Shown: in pieces, positions 32,821 to 41,384 of the stretch
Layout of the letters: each line of letters starts with the position of its first letter
How positions within the stretch are numbered: the first letter of the stretch is position 1
Source of the DNA: Faecalibacterium sp. UBA1360
GTDB taxonomy: Bacteria; Bacillota; Clostridia; Oscillospirales; Ruminococcaceae
Reading direction: 5' to 3'
Length of the DNA: 46,548 nt
Assembly (NCBI GenBank): GCA_002306375.1
Contig: DBRU01000049.1
Span: 1-46,548, forward strand
Notes under the pieces: generated by a model
The model's input: only the letters and a program-made list of their open reading frames with translations
Databases searched by the model: none
What the model was told of the DNA's origin: nothing
Made by a program: the position numbers and the translations under genes

Positions 32821-34518
32821 TTACTGAGCCAGGGCCAGGCGGCGGTCCAGTTCTTCCTGCATCTCGCTGAGGAAGTCTTCCGGCTTGCACCCGGAGTAAG
32901 CGACCATGTACTCGTCCCAGGCACTGTCAAAGTCCTCGGCCATGACGACGCGGGGCAGCCATTCGTGCTTGAGTTCGCCCATCTTGGTCCAGGCCATGCC
33001 GCCGGGGGTGGCGGTGGTCATGTTGTTGCTGTAAGAATACATCGGGTACCAGATACCGGGGATCTCGTTGTTGCCCAGCATATCCACGTAGTTGGAGCAG
33101 CCGTAGGCTTCCAGGCAGGTGGCGACGTTCTCAGGCAGGCTGTCCAGGAATTCCTGGGGCTGTTCTTCCGGCTTCATGGCATTGATGCCGTCCATGCTCA
33201 TGCCGGTGTAGTTGGGGAAGTAGGAGTAGGTGCAAAGGTGGGACGCCTTGTAGGCGGTATCGGCCACCTGGGCGCGCATTTCGTCGGTGCGGTAGAACAG
33301 GCCGTTCTCGTCCACTTCGTAGTCAACGCCTTCCACGCCCCAGTTGCGCAGGTTCAGGACTTCCTGATCCAGCAGGGCGTTGAGGAAGGACAAAGCGCCT
33401 TCCACGTCCTTGCAGCTGGTGGTGATGGCAAGGCCGCTGGCCTCGTTCACGTTGTCGCCGCTGAGGGCCTTGGTATGCCACTGGTTCTGGATATCCTCAG
33501 AGATGGTGATGGGCAGCGGCACGTAGTTGCAGCCCTGCTCTTCCAGGCCCTGCATCTTCAGGGAGTCGTTGACGGAGTAGGCGAAGTTCCACCACTGGTC
33601 GATCATGCCCAGCACGCGGCCGGTGGACAGCTTGGCGATGTACTCGTCATAGGTCTGGGTGAAGGATTCGGGATCCACGATGCCCTTCTTGAACTCTTCG
33701 TTCAGCTTGCCGAAGTAAGCCTTGGCGGTGGGGGTGGTGTTGTAGTCCACGATGGTGGTGCCGTCCTTAACGATGACGGAACCGTCGTTGGGGTAGCCGT
33801 CCAGGAACTGGGGCGCGTTCTCCAGGCAGAAGTAACGCCAGTCCTCGCACAGGATGGTGTAGGGGATGTTCTCGGTGCCGTCCTCCATGGTGGGGTTGGC
33901 GGCCACATAGCTCTCGATCAGGTCAAAGTACTGGTCCATGGTGCGGATCTCGGGGTAACCGGCCCATTCCAGCACGCGGGTCTGGATCCAGAACGCTTCG
34001 TCATTGTGGGTGGTGGTCATATCCTGCCCATAGACGGAGCTGAACTGGTTGATCCAGTAGATGTGGCCGTCTTCCTGGCGCAGTTTTTCCCACTGGGTCT
34101 CGGTCAGGTAGTTCTTGATGTTGGGATAGTCGTCAAAGTACTCGTCCAAGGGGATCAACGCACCGGCGTCATACAGCTGCTGGGTACCGTCGCTGCCGTC
34201 GATGAAGTCGGGATATTCGCCGCCGGCGATCATGGTGCCCACCGCCTCGGCGGCGGTCTGGCCGGTCAGCCAGGTCTCCTTGACCTTGGCGCCGGTCTTT
34301 TCAGCGATCAGCTGCTGGATCTCGTTGTCGTCGTTGATCTCGGCGCCCGGCACGGCAAAGAACGCGGTAAATTCCTTGATCTCCCCGCTGTCGCCCGTGG
34401 ATGTCCCGGTGCCGTCCGCAGCCTGGGACTGCCCGGCGGTGTCCCCGCCGCAGCCGGCCAGAAGGGTGGCCGCCATTACGCCCGCCAGCAAAGCGGCCGC
34501 AATCCTCTTGTTTTTCAT
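32821..34518 (-). CDS. ABC transporter sugar-binding lipoprotein (CUT1 type), system 2
   Basis: The 565-residue precursor begins MKNKRIAAALLAGV, with lipobox LAGC and Cys23 as the lipidated residue, followed by a Gly/Ser/Thr-rich linker. The remainder is an LplA-like family 1 binding protein with aromatic-rich loops (WRYFCLENAPQF, DQWWNFAYS). AAGGAGG nine bases before the ATG at 34518 selects this start; an ATG three codons upstream abuts the ribosome site. It is the first gene of the second importer operon, lies next to a YesN/YesM two-component system in the same direction, and is a plausible target of it. Likely ligand: xylo- or arabinoxylo-oligosaccharides, by context only. Confidence 0.93.
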   Translation of the reverse strand: MKNKRIAAALLAGVMAATLLAGCGGDTAGQSQAADGTGTSTGDSGEIKEFTAFFAVPGAEINDDNEIQQLIAEKTGAKVKETWLTGQTAAEAVGTMIAGGEYPDFIDGSDGTQQLYDAGALIPLDEYFDDYPNIKNYLTETQWEKLRQEDGHIYWINQFSSVYGQDMTTTHNDEAFWIQTRVLEWAGYPEIRTMDQYFDLIESYVAANPTMEDGTENIPYTILCEDWRYFCLENAPQFLDGYPNDGSVIVKDGTTIVDYNTTPTAKAYFGKLNEEFKKGIVDPESFTQTYDEYIAKLSTGRVLGMIDQWWNFAYSVNDSLKMQGLEEQGCNYVPLPITISEDIQNQWHTKALSGDNVNEASGLAITTSCKDVEGALSFLNALLDQEVLNLRNWGVEGVDYEVDENGLFYRTDEMRAQVADTAYKASHLCTYSYFPNYTGMSMDGINAMKPEEQPQEFLDSLPENVATCLEAYGCSNYVDMLGNNEIPGIWYPMYSYSNNMTTATPGGMAWTKMGELKHEWLPRVVMAEDFDSAWDEYMVAYSGCKPEDFLSEMQEELDRRLALAQ

Positions 34519-34558
34519 CTGTTGCATCCTCCTTCGTAATCTGCCGCCCCGGCTTGTG

Positions 34559-34574
34559 GTTTCTGCACAGAAAC
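34559..34574. repeat. Inverted repeat in the leader of importer operon 2
   Basis: GTTTCTG-CA-CAGAAAC, 7-base perfect arms, 41 bases before the start codon and downstream of the likely promoter. It could be an operator or a small leader hairpin. Confidence 0.4.
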
Positions 34575-34606
34575 TTTCAAACCAGGGCGTTCTTTTTGGC
34601 AATTTT

Positions 34607-34635
34607 ATTGTACCTCCTTTTCCATTGCATTTCAC
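34607..34635 (-). promoter_or_regulatory. Possible promoter of importer operon 2
   Basis: On the minus strand TACAAT (34612-34607) preceded after 17 bases by GTGAAA (34635-34630). The weak -35 box would suit dependence on an activator such as the YesN-type regulator. Confidence 0.45.
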
Positions 34636-34644
34636 TGGAAAAAG

Positions 34645-34700
34645 AATAGAAAAAGACCGGAAAAATTACGGCTTTTTTCCAAGGCGTAATTTTTCCGGTC
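34645..34700 (-). terminator. Rho-independent terminator of the YesM/YesN operon
   Basis: A perfect 16-bp stem (34655-34670 with 34685-34700) lies just beyond the response-regulator stop; on the minus strand it is followed by TTTTTC. Confidence 0.88.
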
Positions 34701-34731
34701 CTGGATGGAAACAGGTCCGCTTTTGGCCGTT

Positions 34732-36333
34732 TCAGGGTTTGGGTTCCCGGTTTTGCCGGCGGAATCGGGACGGCGTACAGCCCCGGGCGGCAATAAACCG
34801 GTTGATGAAGTAATCCGCGTCCCGGTAGCCCACCTGCTCGGCGATCTCCACCACTTTTTTGTCGGTGTGGAGCAACAGCTCGGCCGCCTGCTCCATCCGG
34901 TATTCGTTGAGATAATCCTTGAAAGAGACGCCGTACTGTTTGCGGAAAAGCTGGCCCAGGTAGGCGCCATTGATATAATACTTGCGGCTGAGTTCCTTGA
35001 GGGTAAGGTTCTGGGCATAGTTTTCCCGCACTTCCCGTTCGATGCTGGCCAGCACCCCGCGGGCGCTTCGGTCACGCAATTGGGCCAGATAGCTGGCGTA
35101 TTCGTTGGCGAACTCCACCAGGTGGGCCTTGCCCCCTTGCAAGGCGCTGCCGGAAAAGACGTTGGCGCTGATGAAGTGCAGGATCTCCTCCTGGTTGACC
35201 TGCTCATCCTCCCGCACCGCCAGGTACACCAGCTGGAAAAGCAGGTAGTTGATATTGACTTCGATGAGGCGGGTGTCCGTCCCGTCCCGTTGCAGCATTT
35301 GGAAAAGGGCGTCCGCCCCCGCCTGTATGCCGGCTTCGTCCCTGCGTTCCACCGCCAGCACCAGCGCGTCCAGGGTCTCTTTCCACAGCAGGCCGCTGTC
35401 CCGGGCCATCTCGTCCCGCAGTTCCGCGGCCGACCCTTCCAGGCGGAAATTCTCAAAAGAGCGGGCGGCCGCCACCGTGCGGACCGAGTCCCCCAGCTCT
35501 TCCAGGGAGTTTACACGGTCGCCGATGAACATCAGCACATGCACGCCGATGCGCTCCCCCACCCAGCTGCGCAGCTGGTCCAGGTATTCCTGTTCCCCGC
35601 AGCCCCGTTCCCGGGCCAGCCGGTCGCAGTAGATCACGCCCACGTCATAGTTGTTTTTCTGGCGGGAGACTTCAAAAATGCAGTGGTACCGGTTCTCGCC
35701 CAAGAAGTCAAGGCAAGCCTCATAGAGTTTTTCCATGCAGCGGCATTTTTCTTCCTCGCTCATGCTGTGGACGGCCTCGTCCCGGCCGTCGATCTCCAGC
35801 ATGAGATAGCGGATGCCCTCCGACAGGCGCAGCCGTTCGGAAAGGTACTGGCGGTTCTGGGCGGTCTGCTTGCCGAAAATGAAGGAGAGCAGCCGCCGGG
35901 CAAAAAACGCCTTTTCCCGCCGGTCCTCCTCCGCGCGTTTTTCCTCCGCCTCCCGGTACAGGTTGCGCACCCGGTCCAGCAGCGACAGCAGCTCCTTGCG
36001 GGAGACCGGCTTGAGGATGTAGTCCAGGCAGGCGTTGCAGATCGCCTTGCGGGCGTATTCAAAATCATTGTAGCCGCTCATGATGGCAAAGTAAGGGCGG
36101 TCGCCCTCGCCGTATTCGCCCCGCAGCGCTTCCACCAGTTCCAGCCCGGTCATCACCGGCATGCGGATATCCGCCAGCACCAGGTGGACCTGTTCCCGAC
36201 GCAGATATTCCAATGCTTCCTGCCCGTTGGAAGCGGTCTTGACGATCTCGAACCCCTGTTCCCTCCAATCGATCAACAGGGAAAGCCCCCGCAGGATAAA
36301 GGGTTCGTCATCCACGAGCATTACTTTAAGCAT
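34732..36333 (-). CDS. YesN-type response regulator with AraC DNA-binding domain
   Basis: The 533-residue protein has a receiver domain (acidic pair at residues 8-9 in MLVDDEP, phospho-acceptor Asp55 in LVLADIRMP, then KPVSRKEL), a long middle region of about 280 residues with predicted helices, and a C-terminal AraC double helix-turn-helix (LTLKELSRKYYINGAYLGQL, VVEIAEQVGYRDADYFINRF). AAGGAGGAAA precedes the ATG at 36333, which overlaps the kinase stop by eight bases, so the two are co-translated. It probably activates the binding-protein/permease operon just downstream when its partner kinase senses an extracellular sugar or liganded binding protein. Confidence 0.95.
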   Translation of the reverse strand: MLKVMLVDDEPFILRGLSLLIDWREQGFEIVKTASNGQEALEYLRREQVHLVLADIRMPVMTGLELVEALRGEYGEGDRPYFAIMSGYNDFEYARKAICNACLDYILKPVSRKELLSLLDRVRNLYREAEEKRAEEDRREKAFFARRLLSFIFGKQTAQNRQYLSERLRLSEGIRYLMLEIDGRDEAVHSMSEEEKCRCMEKLYEACLDFLGENRYHCIFEVSRQKNNYDVGVIYCDRLARERGCGEQEYLDQLRSWVGERIGVHVLMFIGDRVNSLEELGDSVRTVAAARSFENFRLEGSAAELRDEMARDSGLLWKETLDALVLAVERRDEAGIQAGADALFQMLQRDGTDTRLIEVNINYLLFQLVYLAVREDEQVNQEEILHFISANVFSGSALQGGKAHLVEFANEYASYLAQLRDRSARGVLASIEREVRENYAQNLTLKELSRKYYINGAYLGQLFRKQYGVSFKDYLNEYRMEQAAELLLHTDKKVVEIAEQVGYRDADYFINRFIAARGCTPSRFRRQNREPKP

Positions 36334-38140
36334 CGGTTTCCTCCTTTTCACAACAAGCGGCCGGGATCCGCACGGTCACCACCGTCCCCGCGTTCTCCTC
36401 GCTTTCCAACACAAAGCGGACCTGCCCCGCCGTGGACATCTTGAGCCGAATACAGGCGTTCAGGATGCCCACCCGCCCTTTTTTGCGCAGCTGGCCGATC
36501 TCGGCGCCGTTCATCCGCTGCTGCATGTCCCGGGCCTGTTCGGGCGGCATGCCGATGCCCGTATCCTCCACTTCCAGGCAAAGGTCCTCGCCCTGGCGGT
36601 AGACCCGCACAAAGATCCAGCCGGGGCTGGTCTTTTTCTCGATGCCATGGACACAGGCATTCTCCACAAAAGTCACAAGGCTCAGGCGGGGGATGCAAAG
36701 CGCCCGGCAGTCCTCCTCCGCCTCGATCTCATAGGACAGGCGTTCCCCGAATCGGTATTTTTGCAGTTCAAGATAGGCTTCCACAAACCGCAATTCTTCC
36801 CGCACCGGCACCGAGTCCCGGCTCCATTCCACATTCTGGCGCTGCATCACGGCAAGCTGTTCCACCATATCGGCGGTCTCGGTCTCCCCTTTCAGGATGC
36901 TGTGCATGCGGATGCTTTCCAGCGCGTTGAAGAGGAAGTGGGGGTTGATCTGGCTGTGGAGCGCCAGCAGTTCCGCGGTCTGGCGGGCGATGTCCGTCTC
37001 TTGCTGGCGCAAGCGGTCCTTATAGACAGTCTGGATCAGTTCGTTCATGCGCTCGGCCATGTGGTTGTAGCTGCGCATCAGGGCGCCGATCTCATCCCGG
37101 CCCGCCCACGCCCCGATGGGTTCCAGCTGTTCGGCGTTCTGGCTGCGGAAGGAATCGCTGAGCAGCCGCAGGCGCCGGGTAAAGGACCGGTTGAGCAACC
37201 GCATGAATACCATGGGCAGCAGGATGTTCACCGCTACCAGGAACAGGATGATGGCCACATACCGCCACAACACCCCCAGCACCGCCACCGGGGCGGGCAT
37301 GACATAGATCTCCCAGACGCCGCCGCTGACCTGGACCTGCCGGCGAAGCCCGGCGTCCCAGCGGATATCCTCGGTTATGGTCTGGAAAGGGCTGTAAAGG
37401 CCGCCCCGGCCGTCGTTGGACAGCAGGATCTTGTCCCCGCTGCAAATGTACACGGTGTTGGCATAGCGGGCGTTGCTGAGCGCCCGACTCAGGCCGGAAT
37501 AATCGATGTCCAGCTTGATGATGTTCTCGCCGGCGCAGTTGTCCATGCGGTGGATGATGGATACGGTCTTGTAGGCGCGGTACCCCGCCCGGACCTGCCC
37601 GTAATAGGCATACACCAGGGCCTGGCGGTCCCTTTCGCAAAAGACGCGGTACCATTCCTCCTCCTGGGCCGTTTCAAGGCGGCAGAAATACCCGCCGTTG
37701 ATAAAGTCCGGGTTGTCGGCATAGATCACGCACTGGAAATCGCCGGTGCCCATGACCACCTCGTAAAGGGAGTCTTCCAGAAGCTGGCGGTAGCCGTTGT
37801 AATAATCCAGCGCGGTGGGGTAATTGCCCTCCACAAAGGCTTTGATGTACCGGTTCTGGCTGATCGCCCGGATCAGATCCACCGCCTCGTCCAGGGTGGT
37901 CTCCAGGTCGTAGGCCACCGCTTCGGCTGTATTTTCCATGGTCTGCATGCGGGTGCGCTCCTCGGCCCGGATCAGGACGCTGAGGACCATGCTGTCGGTA
38001 AGGACCAGCGGGCACAGCACGCACAGCACAAACATCCCGTACAGCTTGTGCCGCAGGCTGATGTTGTCCAGCCAGTCGTCAAGCCATTCCACCACCGTGC
38101 TGGCCAGCTGGTGCAGTTTTTCCTGCATTGCCTTCCACAT
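36326..38140 (-). CDS. YesM-type sensor histidine kinase
   Basis: The 604-residue kinase has a membrane segment at about residues 33-58, a roughly 230-residue extracellular sensing region of the Cache type, a second membrane segment near 290-315, a HAMP linker, the phospho-acceptor His at about residue 401 in SQINPHFLFNALESIR, and an ATPase domain with FVENACVHGIEKK and EDTGIGM. GGAGG seven bases before the ATG fixes the start. It forms an operon with the regulator (8-base overlap). Forty bases upstream lies the stop of a truncated GH39 gene in the same direction. The promoter that once served GH39-YesM-YesN has probably been lost or replaced at the mobile segment. Confidence 0.94.
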   Translation of the reverse strand: MWKAMQEKLHQLASTVVEWLDDWLDNISLRHKLYGMFVLCVLCPLVLTDSMVLSVLIRAEERTRMQTMENTAEAVAYDLETTLDEAVDLIRAISQNRYIKAFVEGNYPTALDYYNGYRQLLEDSLYEVVMGTGDFQCVIYADNPDFINGGYFCRLETAQEEEWYRVFCERDRQALVYAYYGQVRAGYRAYKTVSIIHRMDNCAGENIIKLDIDYSGLSRALSNARYANTVYICSGDKILLSNDGRGGLYSPFQTITEDIRWDAGLRRQVQVSGGVWEIYVMPAPVAVLGVLWRYVAIILFLVAVNILLPMVFMRLLNRSFTRRLRLLSDSFRSQNAEQLEPIGAWAGRDEIGALMRSYNHMAERMNELIQTVYKDRLRQQETDIARQTAELLALHSQINPHFLFNALESIRMHSILKGETETADMVEQLAVMQRQNVEWSRDSVPVREELRFVEAYLELQKYRFGERLSYEIEAEEDCRALCIPRLSLVTFVENACVHGIEKKTSPGWIFVRVYRQGEDLCLEVEDTGIGMPPEQARDMQQRMNGAEIGQLRKKGRVGILNACIRLKMSTAGQVRFVLESEENAGTVVTVRIPAACCEKEETDA

Positions 38141-38180
38141 AGAGCATCCTCCGCTCCCTTCCCAACGCCGGGCTTGCCGT

Positions 38181-39533
38181 TTACCGGCCGTTCACCCGGG
38201 AATAGTCATATCCCCTGTCGCACTGCCCCTTTACCGGGAGAAGTTCAAAATAGACCACCCCGTTGGGCTGCGCCACAATGCTGACCTTGGCTTCGCCGCC
38301 GTCCACCGCCACGCCCTGGCTCCCGGCCAGGGGCGCTGCGGCCCGCCGCAGCAGATCCCGCTGCGCCCGGCTCAGGCTGGCCGGCTCGCCCAGGTCGTGC
38401 CACATCTTGAGGGGGTTACAGGTGGTTTCGTCCACCGTTTCGGTCAGCAGGCAGGCCCGCGCCCCTTCCATGGGGAGCAGGAACTCCAGTTCCAGGACCT
38501 GCCCGTTGCCGTCGTGGGTGCGGTTCCACGCCACGCCCCGGTATCCGCCGCCGGGACGCCGCACCACCACCGCCTCGGGCCCGCGGTGGACGCACTGCCC
38601 TTGCAGCCGCTTGAAAAACGCAAAGGCCCAGAAGGTGGGCTTGGGGATACAGCCGTTGGCCACCAGGCCGAACCCGCCGTGGAACGGCGTAAAGGGGACC
38701 CCCGCCTCTTCAAACACATCCCCGAAGGTCCAGTAGGAATAAGATTCGTTCCAATCCCCCAACCGGGAAAGCTGGTAAGCGATGCAGGCCGCGTTGCGGT
38801 TGGTGTCGTGCAGCGGGCTGTTGGGGCAGTAGGAGGTATTGAATTCGGTGACGTGGATGGGCAGGCCCCGGAATTCCGCAAAACTGTCCACGATCTCACG
38901 GCTGGCGCGAAGGCCTTCAAAGCCTTCCTCGGGATCCTGGAGCGTGGTATAGGTATAGTGGCCCACCTCTTGGGGCGGCTCGATCCCATAGTGGTGCCGG
39001 GTGATGTGGTCGGGGCGCAGCCCTTCCTTCCGGCAGAACTCCAAGAAGCAGCGCATCCAGCGCCGGTCATCCACCCCGCAGATGGCCGGTCCGCCCACCT
39101 GGAACCGCCCGTCCACCGCCTTGACCGCCGCAAAGGTCCGGGCAAACAGGGTGAAGTATTCTTCCATGTCGGCGCCTTCCCAGAAAGAATCCAGGTTGGG
39201 CTCGTTCCAGACTTCCACCGGCCAGGTGACCACCTCGTCGGCGCCGTAGCGGTCCATCAGGTGGGTGAGTACCGCCTGCACCAGCGCGCACCACTCCCCG
39301 TAGTCCCGGGGCGGCGTCACGTTGCCTTTCCAGTAAAAGACGGTCTGTTCCCCGCTGGCCAGCTTTTTGGGCATAAAGCCCAGTTCCAGGAAGGGGCGCA
39401 GCCCCAGGCCAAGGTAACTGTCCATCACCCGGTCCAGGTAGGTGAAATTGTATTCCGCCCGGCGGCGGCCGTTTTTATCGGTATATTCCTGGTAAATGGC
39501 CATATCGTCGCAAAGCAGGCCATGCATTTTCAA
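38181..39533 (-). pseudogene. xynB: GH39 beta-xylosidase, 5'-truncated
   Basis: From MHGLLCDDMAIYQE onward the frame matches GH39 beta-xylosidases: FLELGFMPKKLASG, the acid/base Glu in VEVWNEPN, the nucleophile in HVTEFNTSY, SYWTFGDVFEE and HGGFGLVA. Compared with the family, roughly the first 50 residues are missing, including the first barrel strand, because the homology stops at about 39533 where the foreign segment begins. The frame stays open to 39743, but that extension is antisense to the DUF1810 gene and unlike GH39. Both catalytic residues survive, yet a barrel lacking its first strand is unlikely to fold. It was probably the first gene of the operon with the YesM/YesN pair. Confidence 0.85.
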
Positions 39534-39541
39534 GGGTAAGA

Positions 39542-39970
39542 ATGGCAAGATACCTCCGGCTATCCAACCACGCGAGGAAGGCCCGGTATAATCACGCTCT
39601 TGCGGAAATCCAAGCCGGACGAAAGAGGACTCATTGGATGTGGTATATCTTCCCACAGTTAAAGGTTCTCGGACGAAGTAGCACGGCATTGCATTATGGA
39701 ATCGCTGGTATTGACGAAGCCAAAGCATATATGGCAGAACCATATTTGCGTGAGAACCTTATCAACATTACCAAAGCTCTGCTCGCACTTGATGAAAATA
39801 ATCCGAGCTTGGTAATAGGATACCCCGACGATCTGAAGCTCCGTTCATGTATGACACTTTTTGAAATTGCCGCATCGGATGTGCCGGAGTTTGGGATGGT
39901 GTTGGATAAGTTCTATGGAGGTATGCGAGACAAAATGACTGTCGATTTCTTAACTGCCGGGAGGGAATAA
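39542..39970 (+). CDS. DUF1810-family protein
   Basis: The 142-residue protein matches the DUF1810 family from YNHALAEIQAGRKRTHWMW on, with the conserved FPQLKVLGRSSTALHYGI and LRSCMTLFEIAA, GMVLDKFYGG. The function of this family is unknown to me. The first 15 residues are less typical and could have changed at the segment boundary, although AAGGG precedes the ATG at a proper distance. It lies four bases upstream of the 2H-phosphoesterase-like gene, so the two are probably in one transcript. Codon use is mixed but less GC-rich than the host genes. Confidence 0.8.
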   Translation: MARYLRLSNHARKARYNHALAEIQAGRKRTHWMWYIFPQLKVLGRSSTALHYGIAGIDEAKAYMAEPYLRENLINITKALLALDENNPSLVIGYPDDLKLRSCMTLFEIAASDVPEFGMVLDKFYGGMRDKMTVDFLTAGRE

Positions 39971-39974
39971 CACC

Positions 39975-40667
39975 ATGGTTGAAACCTTAGATGCTTATAA
40001 ACAACGAACTGTTTTTATGTGGGATAGTTTGCCGCAAAGCGGATGCTTTTTTACAAATGATAATCTTAGAAACAAAGTAACTGATGACGGAAAATTTAAA
40101 CCTTTTTATGGTGATACTGTTATTTTTTCACTTGATAAAGATGCTATCACATGGTTGAGCCAAATTCAGAATGAAACATATCGACTATGCGGAAACATTC
40201 TTTCGGACAAACTTAATCCCGCCACTTTCCACATCACATTGCACGATTTGAAAAGCAACCCCTATTCGATGCCCAACGATGTAAAGGGCAACAAGCATCG
40301 TGCGGTTGAACTCATCGAATATATCAAGAAAAATTATCGGAATGGAATAAACCTAAACAGTCGGTGTGTTTTTAGCATGGTAGGCACAAGTATTGTAATG
40401 GGCTTTGACCCGGCAACGCAAGAAGATTGTAATATTCTAATGAATTTATACGAGGAATTTCAGAGTATTGTACCACTCTCCTACCCCCTTACGCTTCACA
40501 CGACTATTGCGTATTACAAACCTGGAAATTATGATGAAAATACACTATGGACGCTTAGAAATGCATTTGATGCTGTTAGAAAAGAACCACGAAAATTTCG
40601 ACTTGACTTAAATAAACTGAATTATGCTACTTTTAGTAGCATGGACAGTTATTCGCTTATATTATGA
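39975..40667 (+). CDS. 2H-phosphoesterase-like protein
   Basis: The 230-residue protein carries two His-x-Thr motifs about 115 residues apart, FHITLHDL near residue 86 and LTLHTTIAYYKPG near residue 176. That is the hallmark of the 2H phosphoesterase superfamily (2'-5' RNA ligase/LigT, cyclic phosphodiesterases). Such enzymes open 2',3'-cyclic or 1'',2''-cyclic phosphates or cleave 2'-5' linkages. The assignment rests on these motifs and on the surrounding strand pattern. GGGAGGGAA precedes the ATG. The gene is AT-rich, unlike the host genes. Its stop overlaps the ATG of the next reading frame (ATGA at 40664-40667). Confidence 0.68.
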   Translation: MVETLDAYKQRTVFMWDSLPQSGCFFTNDNLRNKVTDDGKFKPFYGDTVIFSLDKDAITWLSQIQNETYRLCGNILSDKLNPATFHITLHDLKSNPYSMPNDVKGNKHRAVELIEYIKKNYRNGINLNSRCVFSMVGTSIVMGFDPATQEDCNILMNLYEEFQSIVPLSYPLTLHTTIAYYKPGNYDENTLWTLRNAFDAVRKEPRKFRLDLNKLNYATFSSMDSYSLIL

Positions 40668-41096
40668 ATACGAAAAAAATTGTTTGTTTGCCAATGTAAC
40701 ATTTGCCGCAGTCCTATGGCGGAATTTATTCTCAAGAATATGATGTCCCAATGTAATAATGTGGAAATTGCATCGGTAGGGATGTCGGGCGAAAAAGAGG
40801 GGGAGGAGATGACGGTTGAAGCCCCAAAATGCCTTTCTGCTCACAACATTCTGTTTGAGAATAGGCAGGCTGTCGTCTTTTGCGTTGAAGATTATTTGAA
40901 GTATGATTTGATTGTATGTATGGATGAGTGGAATAAAATTAATCTTAAAATCCGATGCATGGATGACCCCTTGCATAAAATATTCAAACTCTTGGAGTTT
41001 TCAAGGACAACCAAAGGAATGTCAGACGATGATGCAATGCTTTATGATGTCTCCGATTGGGACACAGTCCGTGCAAGCACTTTCCTTATTTCATAA
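40664..41096 (+). pseudogene. Low-molecular-weight protein tyrosine phosphatase-like, frameshifted in an A7 run
   Basis: From 40680 the frame reads FVCQCNICRSPMAEFILKN, the P-loop (C-x5-R-S) of low-molecular-weight tyrosine phosphatases/arsenate reductase-like proteins, and continues for about 138 residues to 41096. The usual loop glycine is Cys here. The natural start would be the ATG at 40664, coupled to the stop before it, but it is one base out of frame: removal of one A from the A7 run at 40673-40679 would join MNTKK directly to the phosphatase frame. Either the gene is broken, or slippage on the A-run restores it, or there is a sequencing error. A TTG at 40680 lacks a ribosome site. The position of the C-terminal catalytic Asp is unclear to me. 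Confidence 0.65.
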
Positions 41097-41106
41097 GCTA
41101 ATTCTC

Positions 41107-41135
41107 ATCGCCACTCGAACGGGTGGCGATTTTTT
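41107..41135 (+). terminator. Rho-independent terminator after the phosphatase frame
   Basis: ATCGCCAC and GTGGCGAT form a perfect 8-bp stem with an 8-base loop, followed by TTTTTT. It separates the three-gene cassette from the recombinase genes. Confidence 0.85.
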
Positions 41136-41213
41136 ATGCCATTTTTCAATGGACAGGCAATGCTTAGCAGATTTACACATATTCTTTTCTATATCATAAA
41201 GGAGGATGATACC

Positions 41214-41348
41214 ATGCCGAAAAACGCCCCTGTTGTACGTTGTGTTTTTGAGTCAGCCGAGAAAGCACTGCCGGAGCTTCTGGAAGAGTCCTTTCGGCTA
41301 TATCTTCACCGCATCCTTGCCGGATATGGAAAAGCTACGATACAATAA
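41214..41348 (+). CDS. Small 44-residue protein upstream of the recombinase
   Basis: The frame starts MPKNAPVVRCVFESAEKALP and ends LHRILAGYGKATIQ, with a good ribosome site (AAAGGAGG) eight bases before the ATG at 41214. It is amphipathic and has no membrane segment. Small ORFs of this style are often seen just upstream of large serine recombinase genes in Firmicutes elements; their role is unknown to me and could be regulatory or directional. The gap to the recombinase start is 36 bases. Confidence 0.6.
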   Translation: MPKNAPVVRCVFESAEKALPELLEESFRLYLHRILAGYGKATIQ

Positions 41349-41384
41349 TGTCGATGAATGGCCGCTTATCTCAGGAGGTATGGT

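Noticed and set aside
39534..39743. N-terminal extension of the GH39 frame
   Set aside because: It is antisense to the DUF1810 gene and bears no GH39 likeness, so it is not evidence that the gene is whole.
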